Shown piece by piece: positions 10,701 to 24,391 of a DNA stretch of 64,000 nt; position 1 is the stretch's first letter, and every line of letters begins with the position of its first letter. The notes under the pieces are model-generated. The model had not been told where the DNA came from. It did no database searches and saw only the letters and a program-made list of their open reading frames with translations. Made by a program: the position numbers and the translations under genes. Source of the DNA: Echinarachnius parma (taxonomy: Eukaryota > Echinodermata > Echinoidea > Clypeasteroida > Echinarachniidae); the NCBI GenBank assembly GCA_037951105.1, contig JBAMJV010003078.1, positions 62,001 through 126,000 of the forward strand, given 5' to 3'.

Positions 10701-11214
10701 TACCTCACTATTTAATGTCTTAGATTTGTTTAATTCCTGTTTAAGCTAACTTACAATTTACAAACTATGTTCTATTTGATTTTCCTGAACTGAACTTAAA
10801 CAGTTGTAATTCTTGTATTGTAACCAACGAATCAGAATCATTGTCGATTCTCTATTGGCATTGCAATAACAACTTTTGATCTTTACAATTATATCTCATT
10901 TGATTTGCAACAAAATATAAAGTTTATAACGATTCAGAACTCTTAACTATCAGCGTCTGAGGTCACGTTAATACAGTTTTAGATCAACAAAGTCAAAGGC
11001 AAATAAATTATTCATACCGGTACATGCCAATTTGGCTAAACAATGCACAGAAACATATGTGTGGGACCGATCGAATTCATATTCGTTCGTAAAATGGCTA
11101 AAACAGCATTAATATTACTTTTAATCGTTCAAAAAAGAATGCACAGCACAATCTGAAAGTAACATCGCACACTTACCAACCACGAGACATTTTGCTCTAA
11201 GTGTTACAGGCATT
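4641..11214 (-). CDS. IFT27: Intraflagellar transport protein 27 (Rab-like GTPase), whole gene
   Basis: Seven coding exons (11178-11214, 10127-10206, 7546-7605, 7071-7130, 6415-6529, 5877-5986, 4641-4742) join in phase to 187 codons; human IFT27 has 186. The product is a small GTPase that pairs with IFT25 in the IFT-B complex and acts in cilia, including BBSome-dependent export. Visible motifs are the P-loop GDSAVGKS (residues 13-20), DSAGKE (65-70) with Lys where most Ras-like GTPases have the catalytic Gln, NKID (123-126) and ECSA (151-154). The C-terminus ends KAISS with no prenylation cysteine, as known for IFT27. The ATG is the first in exon 1 and gives MPVTLRAKCLVVG, parallel to the human start. 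Introns carry MITEs and a CATCAC microsatellite. The last exon has been amplified downstream as decayed copies. Confidence 0.93.
5308..5570. mobile_element. MITE with tatatgtgaccggctatag ends (copy 1)
   Basis: Inverted ends tgtgaccggctatagcaaaa and ttttgctatagctggtcaca, followed inward by ccctgcacttgtc and its complement. A second copy in the opposite orientation lies at 60534-60797. It sits in the last IFT27 intron. Confidence 0.8.
5671..5827. mobile_element. Foldback MITE, tgccccgtttcataaaac ends
   Basis: Arms of about 55 bases pair almost perfectly (tgccccgtttcat / atgaaatgggggca and cacttgcaattgttgtaagt on both sides). It ends 49 bases from the splice donor of IFT27 exon 6. Confidence 0.8.
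5877..5986 (-). CDS. IFT27: IFT27 exon 6 (G4 and G5 motifs)
   Basis: Acceptor ttgcag and donor GTAAGT. It encodes VFVANKIDLDGRRL (guanine-binding NKxD) through LEYFECSA (G5). Enters after one base of a Gly codon and leaves in phase 0. Confidence 0.92.
6100..6380. repeat. Three degenerate direct repeats in an IFT27 intron
   Basis: Units start near 6100, 6192 and 6331 and share catgg..agtagatgaact.g..gtaaac. Spacing is irregular (92 and 139 bases). No function is evident. Confidence 0.5.
6415..6529 (-). CDS. IFT27: IFT27 exon 5
   Basis: Acceptor cctcag and donor GTACAA. It encodes WDHPSVMMVVMDVTNETSF, the central beta-strand and DVTN..SF segment typical of IFT27/Rab proteins. Enters in phase 0, leaves after one base. 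Confidence 0.92.
6578..6717. repeat. CATCAC/CATCAT microsatellite in an IFT27 intron
   Basis: About 140 bases of catcac and catcat units between exons 4 and 5. It creates long shadow frames of poly-His, Asp-Gly and Ser-Pro type that are not genes. Confidence 0.9.
7071..7130 (-). CDS. IFT27: IFT27 exon 4 (G3 motif)
   Basis: Twenty codons, phase 0 to 0, acceptor tttgcag and donor GTAAGT. It encodes ELYIYDSAGKEMFSNYANEA, with DxAG and Lys replacing the usual Gln. Confidence 0.92.
7546..7605 (-). CDS. IFT27: IFT27 exon 3
   Basis: Twenty codons, phase 0 to 0, acceptor ctgcag and donor GTAAGT. It encodes TVGVELCVKNINIPETNDSV, the switch I to beta-strand 2 region, parallel to the TTGMDLVVK..PDTGDSV segment of vertebrate IFT27. 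Confidence 0.92.
7771..8162. mobile_element. MITE with ttaaagggatctagtaa ends (copy 1)
   Basis: The left end ttaaagggatctagtaactt is inverted on the right as ttactaagtccctttaa. The copy at 31324-31714 has the same length and matching interior (gtgcaaaaagtga, tatgtccac, gtaatgagcgaaaat). Confidence 0.8.
8781..10009. mobile_element. 1.2-kb palindromic transposon, GGTGGCCCG family
   Basis: The ends are inverted: ccaaccctcgaaatt on the left and aatttcgagcgttgg on the right. Ctata on both sides is a perfect 5-bp target duplication. Interior blocks include ggtggcccggtcgggccag and a second start-like block at about 8975. I see no transposase frame, so it is probably non-autonomous. It lies in the IFT27 intron between exons 2 and 3. 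Confidence 0.75.
10127..10206 (-). CDS. IFT27: IFT27 exon 2 (P-loop)
   Basis: Acceptor tttgtag and donor GTAATT. It completes the Gly codon and encodes DSAVGKSALTQVFHSDGSHF, giving the GxxxxGKS nucleotide-binding loop across the intron. Leaves in phase 0. Confidence 0.92.
11178..11214 (-). CDS. IFT27: IFT27 exon 1 (start)
   Basis: ATG at 11214-11212; twelve codons (MPVTLRAKCLVV) plus one base of the Gly codon, then donor GTAAGT. The context CTGAAAATGC has A at -3. Confidence 0.88.
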
Positions 11215-12419
11215 TTCAGGATAAATTGGTGAATGACATTCCCCTAACAACACAACGCTAAATCCAGTACAGAAATATGCAGACTGTTCTCTCATTATGT
11301 ACATAAGGTTGATATCATTATGTACGCGTCCTATTTCAAGAAAAGGACATCATTCTATGCTCTGTTGGCCAGTCTCACTTTCAGACCCTTTTAGATCAAA
11401 TGCTAGACTAGACGTGGTCGATCGTCGTGTCTGATCGCGATTTGGGTGGGGTGGGCGCGGCCCGTGGGGGATCAACAAACAAATCTTCTTAATTTCTCCG
11501 TAAAACGAATAACATGAGTCAAATTGATTAAGATTTGGCATTTAGGGACCATTGAAATACAAGTCTGTAAAACTGTAAGTATGCGTGTGCATGGGGCAAC
11601 CGGAGGGGGGAGGGGGGGGGGGGGGGGGGGGGGGGTGCTGAATTTGAAGGGAACTAATTTTCACCACAACGAGGCAAAAATTGAAAAATTAGATGTGGTA
11701 CAGTGCTTTGGTTGAAAACGATTGAAAAACAGTGTTGGGGGGGGGGGGGGGGGACATTTACCGAATATAATAATATTATTAAAAATAATATTTTTTTAAA
11801 TATAGCAACAAAAGATTGCCCACCCCCCAATAACTGCATGCCCCCTCAATCGGTCCATCCATGCTATATACCTCCAATCTACCAGCAGGACAACTTATCA
11901 AGGGGCAAACTGCAAGATAAATCCATGATAAAGGAGGGGGGGGGGGGGCTTTTCCAATGCTATGTGCGGCCTACGCTAGATGACAAACGGGATACCTATT
12001 GATCCATGCAACAGCGATGATCTGCACCAGCAAATGGTGTTAGTGGATCTCTCTCGAAGTGGATTTTGTGGGCAAAACTTGAGTGTGCAAATTTGCAATA
12101 ATAATTTTGTTTGCAAAAGGGGGAAAATAAATTCACCAGTCCAAACTGGATTATCGGCTTTACACAGTTTTTTAAAAAGCTATTTCCTCCCTGTTTTGGG
12201 GGTTTTGTCAAGTTAATGGGGAGCATATGCCCACCCTACCAAGCAGCTACGCCACTGACCTAGCGCCCGTTTGGATAAAAACCCTTTTTTATTTCAGGGG
12301 AAAAAAAGTTACCGTAAATCAAATCATTTTATTCCTTCCGCTCTAGTTGTTGGGTAAAATATTTAGCAGGATTGTTTGGAAGGGCTATCTTTAATCACGT
12401 AATTATCTGGATCTGGCAG

Positions 12420-12800
12420 TCATAAGCGTACGAGGCAGGGAAGGGTCTGCAGCCCCCCTGAATTTTGAAAACGTACATTCAGGCAAAACACACCTGAAAT
12501 TCTAGCAAAATCATGTCATGTTTGGGCAAATCCGTGTCATAGTCGGGCCAAATCATATCATATTCGCGTAAAATCATGTTAATTTCGGGCAGTGTCATGT
12601 TATTTTCGGGCAAAACCGTCTCATATTTGGGCAAATATATGGGTTTTTTTACTAAACAATTGAAACATTTTCGGGTATCAAAGAGAACTTTTTATTTTAT
12701 TTTGTTTTGCTCGTCAGGTGAAAATCCGAAAATTTGGGCAAAAGTCCTCAGCCCCCCCCCCCCTGAGCTGAGAAGAACGTGCCCCTACGCCCATGCTTGC
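12420..12800. repeat. Repeat element with internal 22-bp minisatellite
   Basis: Bases about 12503-12642 hold around six imperfect copies of a unit like gggcaaaatcatgtcatatt. The flanks cataagcgtacgaggcagg and cctacgcccatg are weakly inverted, and a run of about 11 C lies near 12752, resembling the C-tract hairpin at 4152. Probably a mobile element remnant. Confidence 0.5.
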
Positions 12801-12815
12801 AGTTCACTTCCAACT

Positions 12816-12963
12816 GGGGGTTGTTGCATAAAGAGTTGTGATCAATCGCAAGGTTGCGATTAAATGCAATTCAGAAAAGTTGCCCAAATGCTCAAATGAT
12901 TTCCGACTTGCGTTTGATCACAATTTTGCAAAAGATTGCAACTCTTTATGAAACAGCGTCCCG
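12816..12963. mobile_element. Foldback MITE, ttgcataaagagttg ends
   Basis: Left arm gggttgttgcataaagagtt pairs with the right arm aactctttatgaaacagcgtccc. Inner arms tgatcaatcgcaa / ttgcgtttgatca also pair. Confidence 0.75.
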
Positions 12964-14512
12964 TTATTATTTGATTAGCGAGGGTTTTTATATTTTGCCC
13001 CATATACCTAATACCCTTTCACAAACCCACCCAAGAGTAATGGTGGATACACACACATTCAAACTGACATCTCTCTCTGTATTATCCACACTGTATTGAT
13101 TATATTTTTGGTACAATTGTTCGAAAGTACATTTTAGCTTGGAAAATGTGATATATTGCCCTTTGTTAGTGACTTTATTTCCAATGTTACATGCTAATTT
13201 ATCCATTTAATTTTATGTGAATACAATTGTATACGATATATACATGTGTATATTAAACTCATGGTTTAATAAGTCATGATATTTTCAAACCAATCACTAT
13301 GATTTCTCCCCAAACATTCATCACACTCCATCCTCTAAAACACAAGACAAGAAATAAAACACGGTGGTTTGGGAAACGAATGAAATATTGGTCTTTCCAA
13401 CAAGGTCTATTTTGAGCACACACCAAAAAAGAAAAAAAATATGCGTATTAAGTTCCATCTATACATACACTGTGTTGTATTGACATACTTCTTTTTCTTT
13501 ACTTCTACAACTAACAAAACTGTTCTTCAAAAAACACAACCTCCTTCGGTACTTCCAACAACTACCCTTTGTTTCAACATCATTTCATAACGCACACGCA
13601 CAATCAGTCCTAATGCAAACAAATACACATTTGTATTCCTCGATAATACATTTCCGTTTCTGAACAACTTAGCAAATATCTCTACATAAATAGGAATATT
13701 CTGTATTTGTGACAACTTATTTTGTTTAGAATCTGAATATCAACCTCTGACCCCCGTTTGTGACGATGGAAGCACATTAGTGGGTTAGTGAGAGAAACAG
13801 TAGCAGAATATCTTAAAGGTAAGGACACAACATGAGAATTCTCAGATCGACAACAAACAAATGTTGGTCTGGTCTACTTGGTGGGCCTTGTGGCATACTC
13901 ATCCGTGAAAGGCAAATGGGTCCAGAAATAAACCGTTAAACCTCACAAGAAAATGCATTGATCATTTGTTCGGACAACCTCGCAAAATCAGTCACTTTTT
14001 TGGTAACAAATAGACGAGAATAACTCTCATCGACACATCATCACCCATGTTGACATAGTTTACAGTTGACAAGTATTCCAACCATGCACATCGGCATATT
14101 AAATTGACCAACAAGCAGCAGCAGTTTGTCTGAATTTCAAGTACCATTTTCATATTTTTCTTTCATTTCCATGGTGAAAACTACAGTTTATAGCTATGAT
14201 AAAAAAATGAACTTTCCTATTACATTTTCAGTTAATGATTGCAGAACATTGTCAATATGCAGCCACTGGGTTTCGTAGACTTTGTACAGCTAAGTAGTAT
14301 TCTCAATACGGTGAAATATAAACAAGTTGTTCTTTAAGTGTAAAACTGACGGGCTTGAAATATTGTTAGATTACCACATGCTTTACTTATTTTGACACTT
14401 AAAAAAGCAGAGGTACATACTTATAACTAAGACATTGCAATTATCGCTAGTAGTATCAGACTCAGTACTGTGGTGGTATTCATAATGCAATTTAACTCCT
14501 ATATTAGGACCC

Positions 14513-14736
14513 GGACCCAAAGTCTTGAACCACACTAGCTAAGTTCCAATCTAAGTCTATTTTAGATGACATGGCTAAGTATGCAACATGATAACTTTTA
14601 GTTGCAAACTAGCGCTAACTTGGTAGGTTATAAATACTTACCTAGATAACCATAGTTAGTAACTAAGAAGATGTCATGTTGTTTACGTAGCCATTTAAAA
14701 TAGAACTAAGCTAGTTTGGTTTTATGAATATGGGTC
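14513..14736. mobile_element. Degenerate foldback element
   Basis: Ends ggaccc and gggtcc with imperfect arms: actagctaagtt / aactaagctagt and ctattttaga / aaaatag. Decayed. Confidence 0.5.
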
Positions 14737-17700
14737 CAGAGTCTATGCTGTACACTTTTGATAAGTTCAATTATTTTGTATTACAGTTCAAGAGTATTTC
14801 TTGTAAATAACAATGCAGATATGCACATAAAATGTTGAAACAAACATTTGAAAATAGAACACCATGTTCGTTCGCCTTGACCACTGAAATAATTAAAAGG
14901 TTAATAAATGAGTTTCTCTAGAAACGGTAGCACTGTTTTAGCAACCATAAACAAATATTGCGCATGGTTTTTAGTATTACACAAATGTTTTTTTTTTGTA
15001 CTGGTTACATTTTTGTCCATCTTCAACAAGGCAAAACACTCCAAATGGAGTTAGCATTATGAATTATTTTTATTATTTTTTATTATAGTGCTCTGAAAGT
15101 TTTTATTAATCATGTAATCATAAAATAATGTTGAATTCACATCATCAAACAAATTACTTAAATAGATGTTCCATAAACACAAAATAATAAGCCAGAGTAT
15201 TGAAGTCTTGCACTTTCCTAGTTGAAGGCATCGATAGTAATGGGAAGAAATACAGAAGTTTGTTGATAATACTTGGCAGGCTTAGAGTATGTTTTTTTTT
15301 CTTCTGATTTTTGTGTGCAAAGTTACTTCAGAATGAAATCATTCAATTTTAAGGAATCACATTGTTTAGATGTTCTTCCTCTGCCTGGAAAATTATTATA
15401 AAACAAAATTGTTTGTGGTCCATGTTTGAAACTGGATGACAAATTGTTTTCAAGTAGGCACACTGGGTATATAAATTTGAACCTCACGTGTAACGAGCGT
15501 AAACATTTCATAGCAGTACCACTAAATACTTTAAGTACTTCATTTCAGCTTCTCAACAAATCACATACAAATGGGATCAAATCAAGTTCAGAATTTCCTT
15601 TCCACATAGTGAACCACCCGTTTCAAACTTGACATCGAAACACTATCGAGTATAAACATATTCAGATTCGTGATTGTTGTAAAAAAAAAAAAAAAAAGGA
15701 CGAAATTGCATTTTTAGTATTATATGCAAAATAATCAAATAAATTACTGCAAAATAACAGGCACGTTTAGTTTGTTTGTCACAGCAAGATTGACAAGAAA
15801 AGGTACTTATTATCATTTTCAGCAAGTTATGTCTACCACATTACTCTGTTTGGTTTAGTTCAGTTATCTTATTTAAAGCATTTATACTTATTTTCTCACC
15901 AGGTTTTTGGTAAAAGTTGTATTCAAGTTGCATACACATCAGCTATCAGTTTGAAGTCTTGGCAAGTTTTACAGCAGCCATAACCCTCTTGCATTAACGA
16001 CACTTTAAAGTTTGTACGACATCCATAAACAGTTTGAATATATATGAACAAAATAAATACATATTCGCCATTTCTGTCGATCCCTTTCATAAGGGCCCAT
16101 GTTTTTTAAACAAACAACCCGTCAATGCAAAAATGTTAGGTGCCTTATTGTACTATACAGACAAGCATGCTATTAAATTATAACAGCAGCATACAAAATA
16201 CATGAAATGACTGTTGGCAATCAAATAAATCCATCAAAAACTTTCCTCCGCACCATTTCTTCTTTCCCTTCACTTTCTTTATGACACATTGTAATAATAA
16301 AGCTACAGTTGCAATTTTAACAGAACGCAAACAAAAAAATATATAGGAAAATCAACATTGAATTTCATATCATAAAAACACACAAATACAATCTTTCAGT
16401 TATTTCAAAATTTCATTGTCAAAGAAAACACAAAAATACAAATTCATCCTCTGAATATAGATTTACTTTTTTTTCTTTTTTTTCTTGACATACAGTAGTT
16501 AAGTGCTGGGATGGTATGTAATTTAGACTCCTATCTGGAAGCATAGTTATAACAGGCCTCTTTTTATTACAGTTTTCGTGTTGATTATCATAATACAATA
16601 ACAATTATATATATGAGAGTTAAAGTAGTACATGTAGCTTACCAATGATAAATGTTCAAAACAAACTCTTAATATACATTAGTGCATTGCACATCCGCTA
16701 TACAACTACTTTCAGAATGCATAGCACGTGCCGTCCAACTAACTTCTTTTTGCACTTTTTTGTCATTTTTTTTTTTTTTCAGTTGTAAAAATTCTTGTAG
16801 AGTTTCTGTTACTTTTATATACTGACAAAGTTTACGAACATCACCTCAAAATTACACAAAGAAAAAAATATAAAAGACATTTGTTGTTGGACTAGTTAGT
16901 ATTAATGCTATTAGCTTTACACCAAGGCAGGAAATATTTTTCAATACAAATTGTTAAATTGCTCTTGACATTACAACATGTAGTGCATATTTGAAACAAC
17001 TGATAACTTACATTACGTGTATCTCTAAATCTACTGGAAAACAGCCACAATGCTTGGAAAAGACACAATCAACAACTACTGAAAAAAAAATATTTAAAAT
17101 GCATACTTATTCTAACTACGAAGTAACAACTCACATATAAAATGAAGAACTAACCTTATCATTAAAACTAATATTTGTTTCTAAAACTTCAAAAAACACC
17201 TTCTACAAAGCAATGAGTCGGAATTGTTTGGATCTTTTCTCACATAAGGAACATTTTTTCTTCTTTTTTTCTTCTAATAGTTAGAATTGTTTTATTTGAC
17301 TTTTCCTAATTTGCCAACAAAGATATATTTTTCAAATGCTTTATGCATACAAGTTACCAAATTAAATTCAAAATGGAACCTTTACAATCGTCTTTAGTAA
17401 ACATTAGCAGGATCCTGCTGTATGCATAATAAATGCCAAATTCAGACCTAGCTGAAATTTGAACCCCAAAATATGATCCAGATTCATTGCTTTGGACAAG
17501 ATATTGTTAAACTGGAGGCATTAAGTAATGACCTACATAAATGAATGGGAAGTTTCAACTAATACTAACTACATCAAATGTACTGAGATCATTTTGTCTA
17601 TAGAATTATGAAATAAAAATTTTAAGCTGCACGCAGATTACAAAATACATGAGCTTGTGTACAAGCTTTACACTGCCAGCCGCTGTACTTAATGACATAC

Positions 17701-20700
17701 AAAGTTTTTTTACCACCTATATTCTATGTAATATACAAGAATCTCAATGCGAACATGCACAAAACATTTCAAGTTTACAGTACAATATCATGCTTGCAAA
17801 TTATTTGTGATAAAGGAAAGACTTTGAAAAATATTTTTTTTGTACATCTTTTTTTGCATTTTTATAATTTTTTTTTGTATTTTAAAAAATATTTTTGTAT
17901 TTTTTTGTATTTTTTTCTCAAATCTTCTGACATTATGTGAAGAATAGCACCGCCAGAGAGAATGGGCATACCCCAGTAGAAATGATAATTGGGGTGGGCA
18001 AGTAAAAATGGTACATTATTATTATCATCAATCATCATCTATATTTCTCAAGAAAACCATTATTTCATAGAATTGTTTGTGAGTTCTTCATACTGGCAAT
18101 TTTACACGCATTCCAATACTAAACGGAATGCATTACAATCATCTAAAAAATGTGGGAAAAACACACTGCACATACACCTTTTTTTTGTTGCTTAAATGTT
18201 GTGAACATTCTTTTGAACAGCAAGAATGATCTCCTATTTCTTTTCACATGTTGTTTTTGGCAAATTAAGATTGGTAAATATGTCACAAGATAAGTGATCG
18301 CCATAGGCTGAGCAAAAAACAGTTTAATATTGACGTATTTCTGGTTTTTTTTCCATTTCAAAGAGTGATAGAGCTGCACATACAGGCGTTACTTTCATCA
18401 AATACGCCACAGAAGAGTGAACAATATTAAATCGTAATATAAAAATGACAGAGAAAATGCACTTCTTACATATATGTATATTGTCTCGATAAATATTATC
18501 ATCATGCATCAGTTTTGTGATCAAGAAAACAAACAACATGACAATTGACTGTGACAGCTCTGAAGTAAGTATCATACAGCTTTCAATACACACCTTGGAA
18601 AAAACACTTCATCATACTTTTTTACAAAAACAATTTCAACATTTTAGATAATTCTTAGGTTCTACATATTGCCGACTATAAGTAGGTTAGTATCAATCAA
18701 TATGGGGATAAACAAATACACGCTTATATCACATCAGAAGTATGACCAACGAAAATGTACAATATATATATATTCATATAATATGTATATATCACTGGTT
18801 TTTAAGAATGGGCAATGCTTGAAAACACACACAATTTCATGAACAGCAATCATATCAATTTGTACACATACGATACCCTCAAAATAGGTTTCCAGACTTT
18901 TCTATAAGGTTTTCTTCCAAAATTCCTTCTTTATTTCTCCACAAAGGAGAAGAAGGTAAGTGTGATTGTTTACAACCTGGTCTCAACATGATGAATAAAA
19001 CCAACAGGTGATGATCGAATCCCTAAAAATTCACACACACATAGCATCAGAATTACATAATACTTGAAAACTATCTCTCTTCCCTCCATCCAACCATCTC
19101 TTCTTTTTTTTTTGTATTTTTAATTTTTTTTCACAGTGGAAGATAATCGTCTAGAATATTTATTATTACCGACTGGAAACGGACACACCCGTAGCATAAA
19201 ACAGACTCGACTTGTAAACTCGTTTCCGCCTTAAAATCCCGACTGAAACACAAGTTCTCACAAATGATCATGATTGCATTTTGGTTGTGTGTGCCAGTAT
19301 GGTTAAGACCAGCTCTGTACACAAAGTTGAATTAAATGTTTCTATGTCACAAACGTTACATTAAATGGTGATTTAACATTTATATAAAGAATATAATACA
19401 AGAACAAATTTTTTTTTTTCAGATTTTTTCTTTTTTTTCTTTTTACTTACCAGTACAAAATTAAAATCGCACAAGATTGAACAGCCATATTTTGTATAAT
19501 ATAAGTATATATAGTAATAAATCTTACATAGATTGTATGAGACTCAGTGAATAAGGCATATAACAAACATCAGGTAGATATTATTTCATTCAATTTCTCA
19601 TTGGCATCATGGACAAATTGCACCCGACATAAAAAAAAACAAAAGTCGGTACTTCTTATTTTTTTTCTCTTTTTTCTTTCTTTTTATAATTTTTTTTTGC
19701 ATTTTTTTTCTATAGTTTAGTTGTACTTTACAAGTTACAAATTGCCTATTCCACTTGCTTGCCTGCATACGGGCAGGACAACTAGTACTACGGAATGCCT
19801 TTTGAATACAAATTACATCAATGTTTACATGGCTCAAATTGTGAGTTTAGAAGACGGCCTTTTTAATCTCTCTTTTCATTAGAGGCACTATCAAAGTTTG
19901 AATTACAAAGACAAAACACAATCAATGGAAGTGTACATTTCGATGTCCCTCTCTTATTCACTTTCTTTCATCACTTCATTAAATGATTTATCCACATATA
20001 ATACCATAATTTGGGGAGGAAATATTCCACATTACAATAGCATCGCTACAAGTACCATAGAATTAAATTTCATTGAGATCAATAAAAAAGATATAGACTA
20101 TAGCATTTTTTAGTTGCAATAATAGAGTGAACAAAGTCTTACTTTTCTAGTTTTCACTTCTTCTTTTTTGGTGGTAGTTACAATAAAGATAATTTATATT
20201 TTTACTCAATAAAAATATGCAAAGACAGAATAGTAAATAACCATGAATGGAAACGTGAATATCAATAAAACAAGAAAGTTGAATGAGAGAGTTACAGAGA
20301 AACGAGAGAGAGAAACACAAATACATGAATAGAACTGTCATAAAAGAGAATGATTTAACAATGAAAGCATACAGGTTCATGGGCAAAGCTAGGACTCATC
20401 GGTCCAAAAGAAAAAGAAAAAACAGTTGGAAGATTTAATTTAAAAAGGCCATGGCGGCAGCACATCTTTCTTGGCAGGACATAAGTACAACACACAGGAG
20501 CTTTGTGTGGACAAATATACAAGAAATGATGATCAAATCAACAATTAATAATACCCCCTGTTGTTATGAATGATTGGTTGAGTCCACATTGAACGAATGC
20601 CCCTAAAGCTGCTTGATCGGCGTGGAGTAGGGAAAATGCTTTGAAAATTTGTTGATCAAAATTCTGAGACTTAGTGAATGATTTGAACCCTGAGATGAAC

Positions 20701-23700
20701 AAATGGGAAAAAATAAATCGAACGGAAAAGAAACCAAAAAGACAAACTCTAAATCCAAAATGTCCATACACTTTCAGTAATCTATTTAGTTACAAAATGA
20801 ATAAATTAAACAGTTATCAATTTGTTTTTCTTCTCCAAAATCAAGCTGACAAGAAAGGAACAGAAAACATGAGAAAAATAACTTCTCTACGTAAAATAAC
20901 TTATTTTATATTTTTGCATATGACAATTAATATTCCAAACTGAGTTGCTAGTAAAATACGAAGGAATGCGTGACCAAATAAGAATATACGAAAACACTTC
21001 TTCATTTCTGACAAATAAAGTACTGCATTGTTAGCGTGAAACGCTTATTTTTAAAGTTTCAGAATAGTGAATTTCATGCACACAGATAGTATTCAATGAC
21101 AAACACCTACATAAAGCCACCCGGTCTGTGAAACAGACTACTACACCCTTCTACTTAATAAATCAAGTTATTCAACCGTAAATTATATAATCAACAATCA
21201 AAAGGTAGTCAATATAAAAAAAATGAACATTATGAATGAACAAAAACAAGCCATATATAATTAAATTCTTATATCCAATGTTGCACAAAGAGGGAAAACA
21301 TAGCATATCTGTCCCTGTTGTTAATAGCAGGCATAGATCACACCAATATATATCTCTCAAAATATATATAGAACATTTTCAAGATGTTTATTCTGACAAT
21401 TATCATCCAACAAAAAAAGAAAACAAATGATGAAATGATGCTACATTATGTGATCGTATTACACTATATGTACAAATCAAGAAGGCAGATTCATTTCAGA
21501 GATGTCACTTTTTTTTCTTTTTTTTATAATTTTTTTTCTGTCTTAAATTAAACACTTCCTACAGTTTTTTCCATGTTATATTAGCATGGTTTGGCTTAAC
21601 ACCCTTTGGTTTACGTACTGCAGTATATTTATTAAATGCAGACTTCTTAAATTTGTTTATTACAACAAAAAATACATAATAAAAATTAAACACATTTTGG
21701 TACTGCATGCAATGCATTATAATACAAAAAGTGAATATTTTAATACCTGGCAGCATAGCTTTTTAACAAAATGATAGTATATTAATACATGCCCGTGGCT
21801 TTTTTGAAAAGTTGTATCAGTTGAATCTACTTTATACTTATTTACTTTTTTTTGTTCAAGTTGTTAAAGCCTACAAGTATGTAGTAATGAAAGAAGAGCA
21901 AGTAATTGTGCATTTCTTACAGTAAACACACACACATTTATATACATAAAAACACCATGTGAAAAAGGTGGGATTAATACTACGACACTGGCAATAAAGG
22001 CATTCAACAACAATACATGTCCCGAAGGTTTTTAGTATCTAAATGCAATCAAATTGTCTAAATATTGCTGATATGCACAGCAAAGTAACATTTCAAATCA
22101 TCTAATTAAATATCACTCGAACAATTTCAAGTAAAAAATAATTTCTGAATAAATGGAGATACATGTACACATTTCTTTTCACTTCTATTAAAGTTACAGG
22201 TTATTTGCATTATATTTCATGATACTTGATGGAGGAAAGAAGCGGAAATCACCCTGTGTTTTATTTATTCTTTTTTGTAAAAAACTAAAGTTGTAAATGC
22301 GCTCTTATTCTGTGACGTTATACCTTGATCGGCTTGATCTGAAATTTCAATCAATATCATGAGTTCATGACGATGGGTGTAGGTATAGATAAATTTACTG
22401 CAAAAATGAGAAGGTCTGGAAAACACACTATTCTTTATACGCTTTATTACCATCATTAACCATAATCACCACCACTCATCATCATTATCATCATTATCAA
22501 ATATTTAAATTATTGCATGGTAATATTTTGGCCAAGTTCCTACGACAGAACTTTCCCTAGTAATGAGCAAATACTACAACTTTGCGGTTGATCAAAAACA
22601 TGTTGCATGGGCATTCTACTATGCTTCAATAATTTACCAAAAGAATTACTGTTTTTTCTTCAAAAAATAACCAACTCTAAAACAAGAGCTATATGTCACA
22701 AGGCAAAAATACATATGAAAGATCACCGGTCTCGGGAAAAATAACTTAGAACTCAGCAGTGGATCTACCCTACAATTGATCTCAGCAAAGCAGAAAACAA
22801 CAAAATATAATTTGCATTTCAAACTCTGCACAGCACTTATATTATCAGTCGTGGGCATTTTGACACATCATTTCCATTCAATATTAAAACCAAACTATAT
22901 ATTCTGAAACGTCCAATAGAAAAACAATCTGGCACACATCGTGATGCATTTTAAATACATATACATACAAATATTATATAATATTATTATCATATTTTTG
23001 TTTGTTGCTTGCTTGTTTACGGAAAGAGAAGCTGAAAAGAAGAAAGTCAATTCTGAACTGATTTGTGTTTACACATGTATGGCAAATTCCCTGCAAATAT
23101 ACTGGCACCTGTTTTTCGGTTTCATCAATATTTTTTTTTAATTCTACTTTTTCTTCTTCTTCTTCTTCTTATAAGTTATAGTAGGTCTACACAAAATAAA
23201 GGTAATTCTTGGGCATTCATGTTTCTACTAGATTGCACTAGACAAGGTATCATAAAGCATTAAAGAGAACAATTGCGAGATGGAATACTATTAAAACACG
23301 AAGCAAGATGAGCACGAGGTTGTAGCATTGCCCCCTGTTCAGTTGTGACTTATTTGTATCAAGTTTTCTTAACAAAAATTCAAAAAAGAAAAAGAATTGG
23401 ATCAAGCTCAATTTTTTCTCTCAGATTTTCCAAGAAAACAAAAGGGGTAGAGGGGTGGGGGAACAGGTCCTACCATTACTCGTCCAAATGTACTAAAACA
23501 AGAAATTAGTGTTATGCACTCAAAGGTATCAAAGGCCTATTAAAAGACACAATTCTGAATATCTCCCACCTGTTTGTTCACATTTTGGAAAGGGCCATTC
23601 ATTTTATTTTTATCAAAAGTACTGGATTAAGAATTGGCATTCAAGAAGTGGTTAAACATAATGATGAGCTCCATGCTGTAACACCATAAATATAATTGAA

Positions 23701-24193
23701 TGCACACAAACAACTTCTTTATATCATTGATCTTATATTACTCTACCAAACATTTTGCTTCGTGACCAAAACAAAACTTTTTTTGACCGATGCTCTGTGT
23801 GCTAATGACAAATTGCTGATTATTTAGGAATAATACTGAACAAGCGGTGTACACAATGCAATAAAAAAAAAAAAAATCATTTGTACGATTTCAGAGATTG
23901 ATTGAAAAAAAAAATATATATTGTTGATTCTTTAGCTTATTTTTTGTTATACATGTACTTAACATTTACTTTGTATTAAAAGACATAGCAAAGTTTAAAT
24001 TCTTGACAATTTCGAACTGAGGGTGAAAATTCTTTAATTAGAAATAAGAATAGATTGGTATGTATTGCCAGTTATGCTCTTAAACGTTCTTATTCATAAG
24101 ACCATTCATTTCTGAATCGCACATTTGGTCCATTTTTATTACCACTTTCCTTTTCTTGACCCAAATTCTTATCAACGGGTAAAATTTTATCTT

Positions 24194-24391
24194 GGGGCTT
24201 GTTTCATGAAAACGTATTAGCTATGTACGTTGTCCGGCGCAGAGCTAGGGTGCATGTATCTCCGCGTTCAGACCCTAAAGCTTTTGAATTTCCAAAGGGT
24301 CAGCGACACTGTGCGAAACACGGAGATAATTGCACTCTAGTTCCGCGCCAGACAACGTACATAGCCAAAACCATTACATGAAACGAGCCCC
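24194..24391. mobile_element. Foldback MITE, ggggcttgtttcatg ends
   Basis: Ends ggggcttgtttcatga and catgaaacgagcccc; inner arms gctatgtacgttgtccggcg / cgccagacaacgtacatagc. The whole element folds back, so the short frame inside it is not a gene. Confidence 0.8.

Larger units (their letters stand above)
11215..12970. other. Intergenic region upstream of IFT27
   Basis: It should contain the IFT27 promoter, but no defined element is recognised. It holds G tracts at 11612-11635, 11737-11753 and 11935-11948, a 22-bp minisatellite and a foldback MITE, listed separately. No coding signal is seen. Confidence 0.5.

Noticed and set aside
24199..24381. 60-codon plus-strand frame
   Set aside because: Lies wholly within a foldback MITE.
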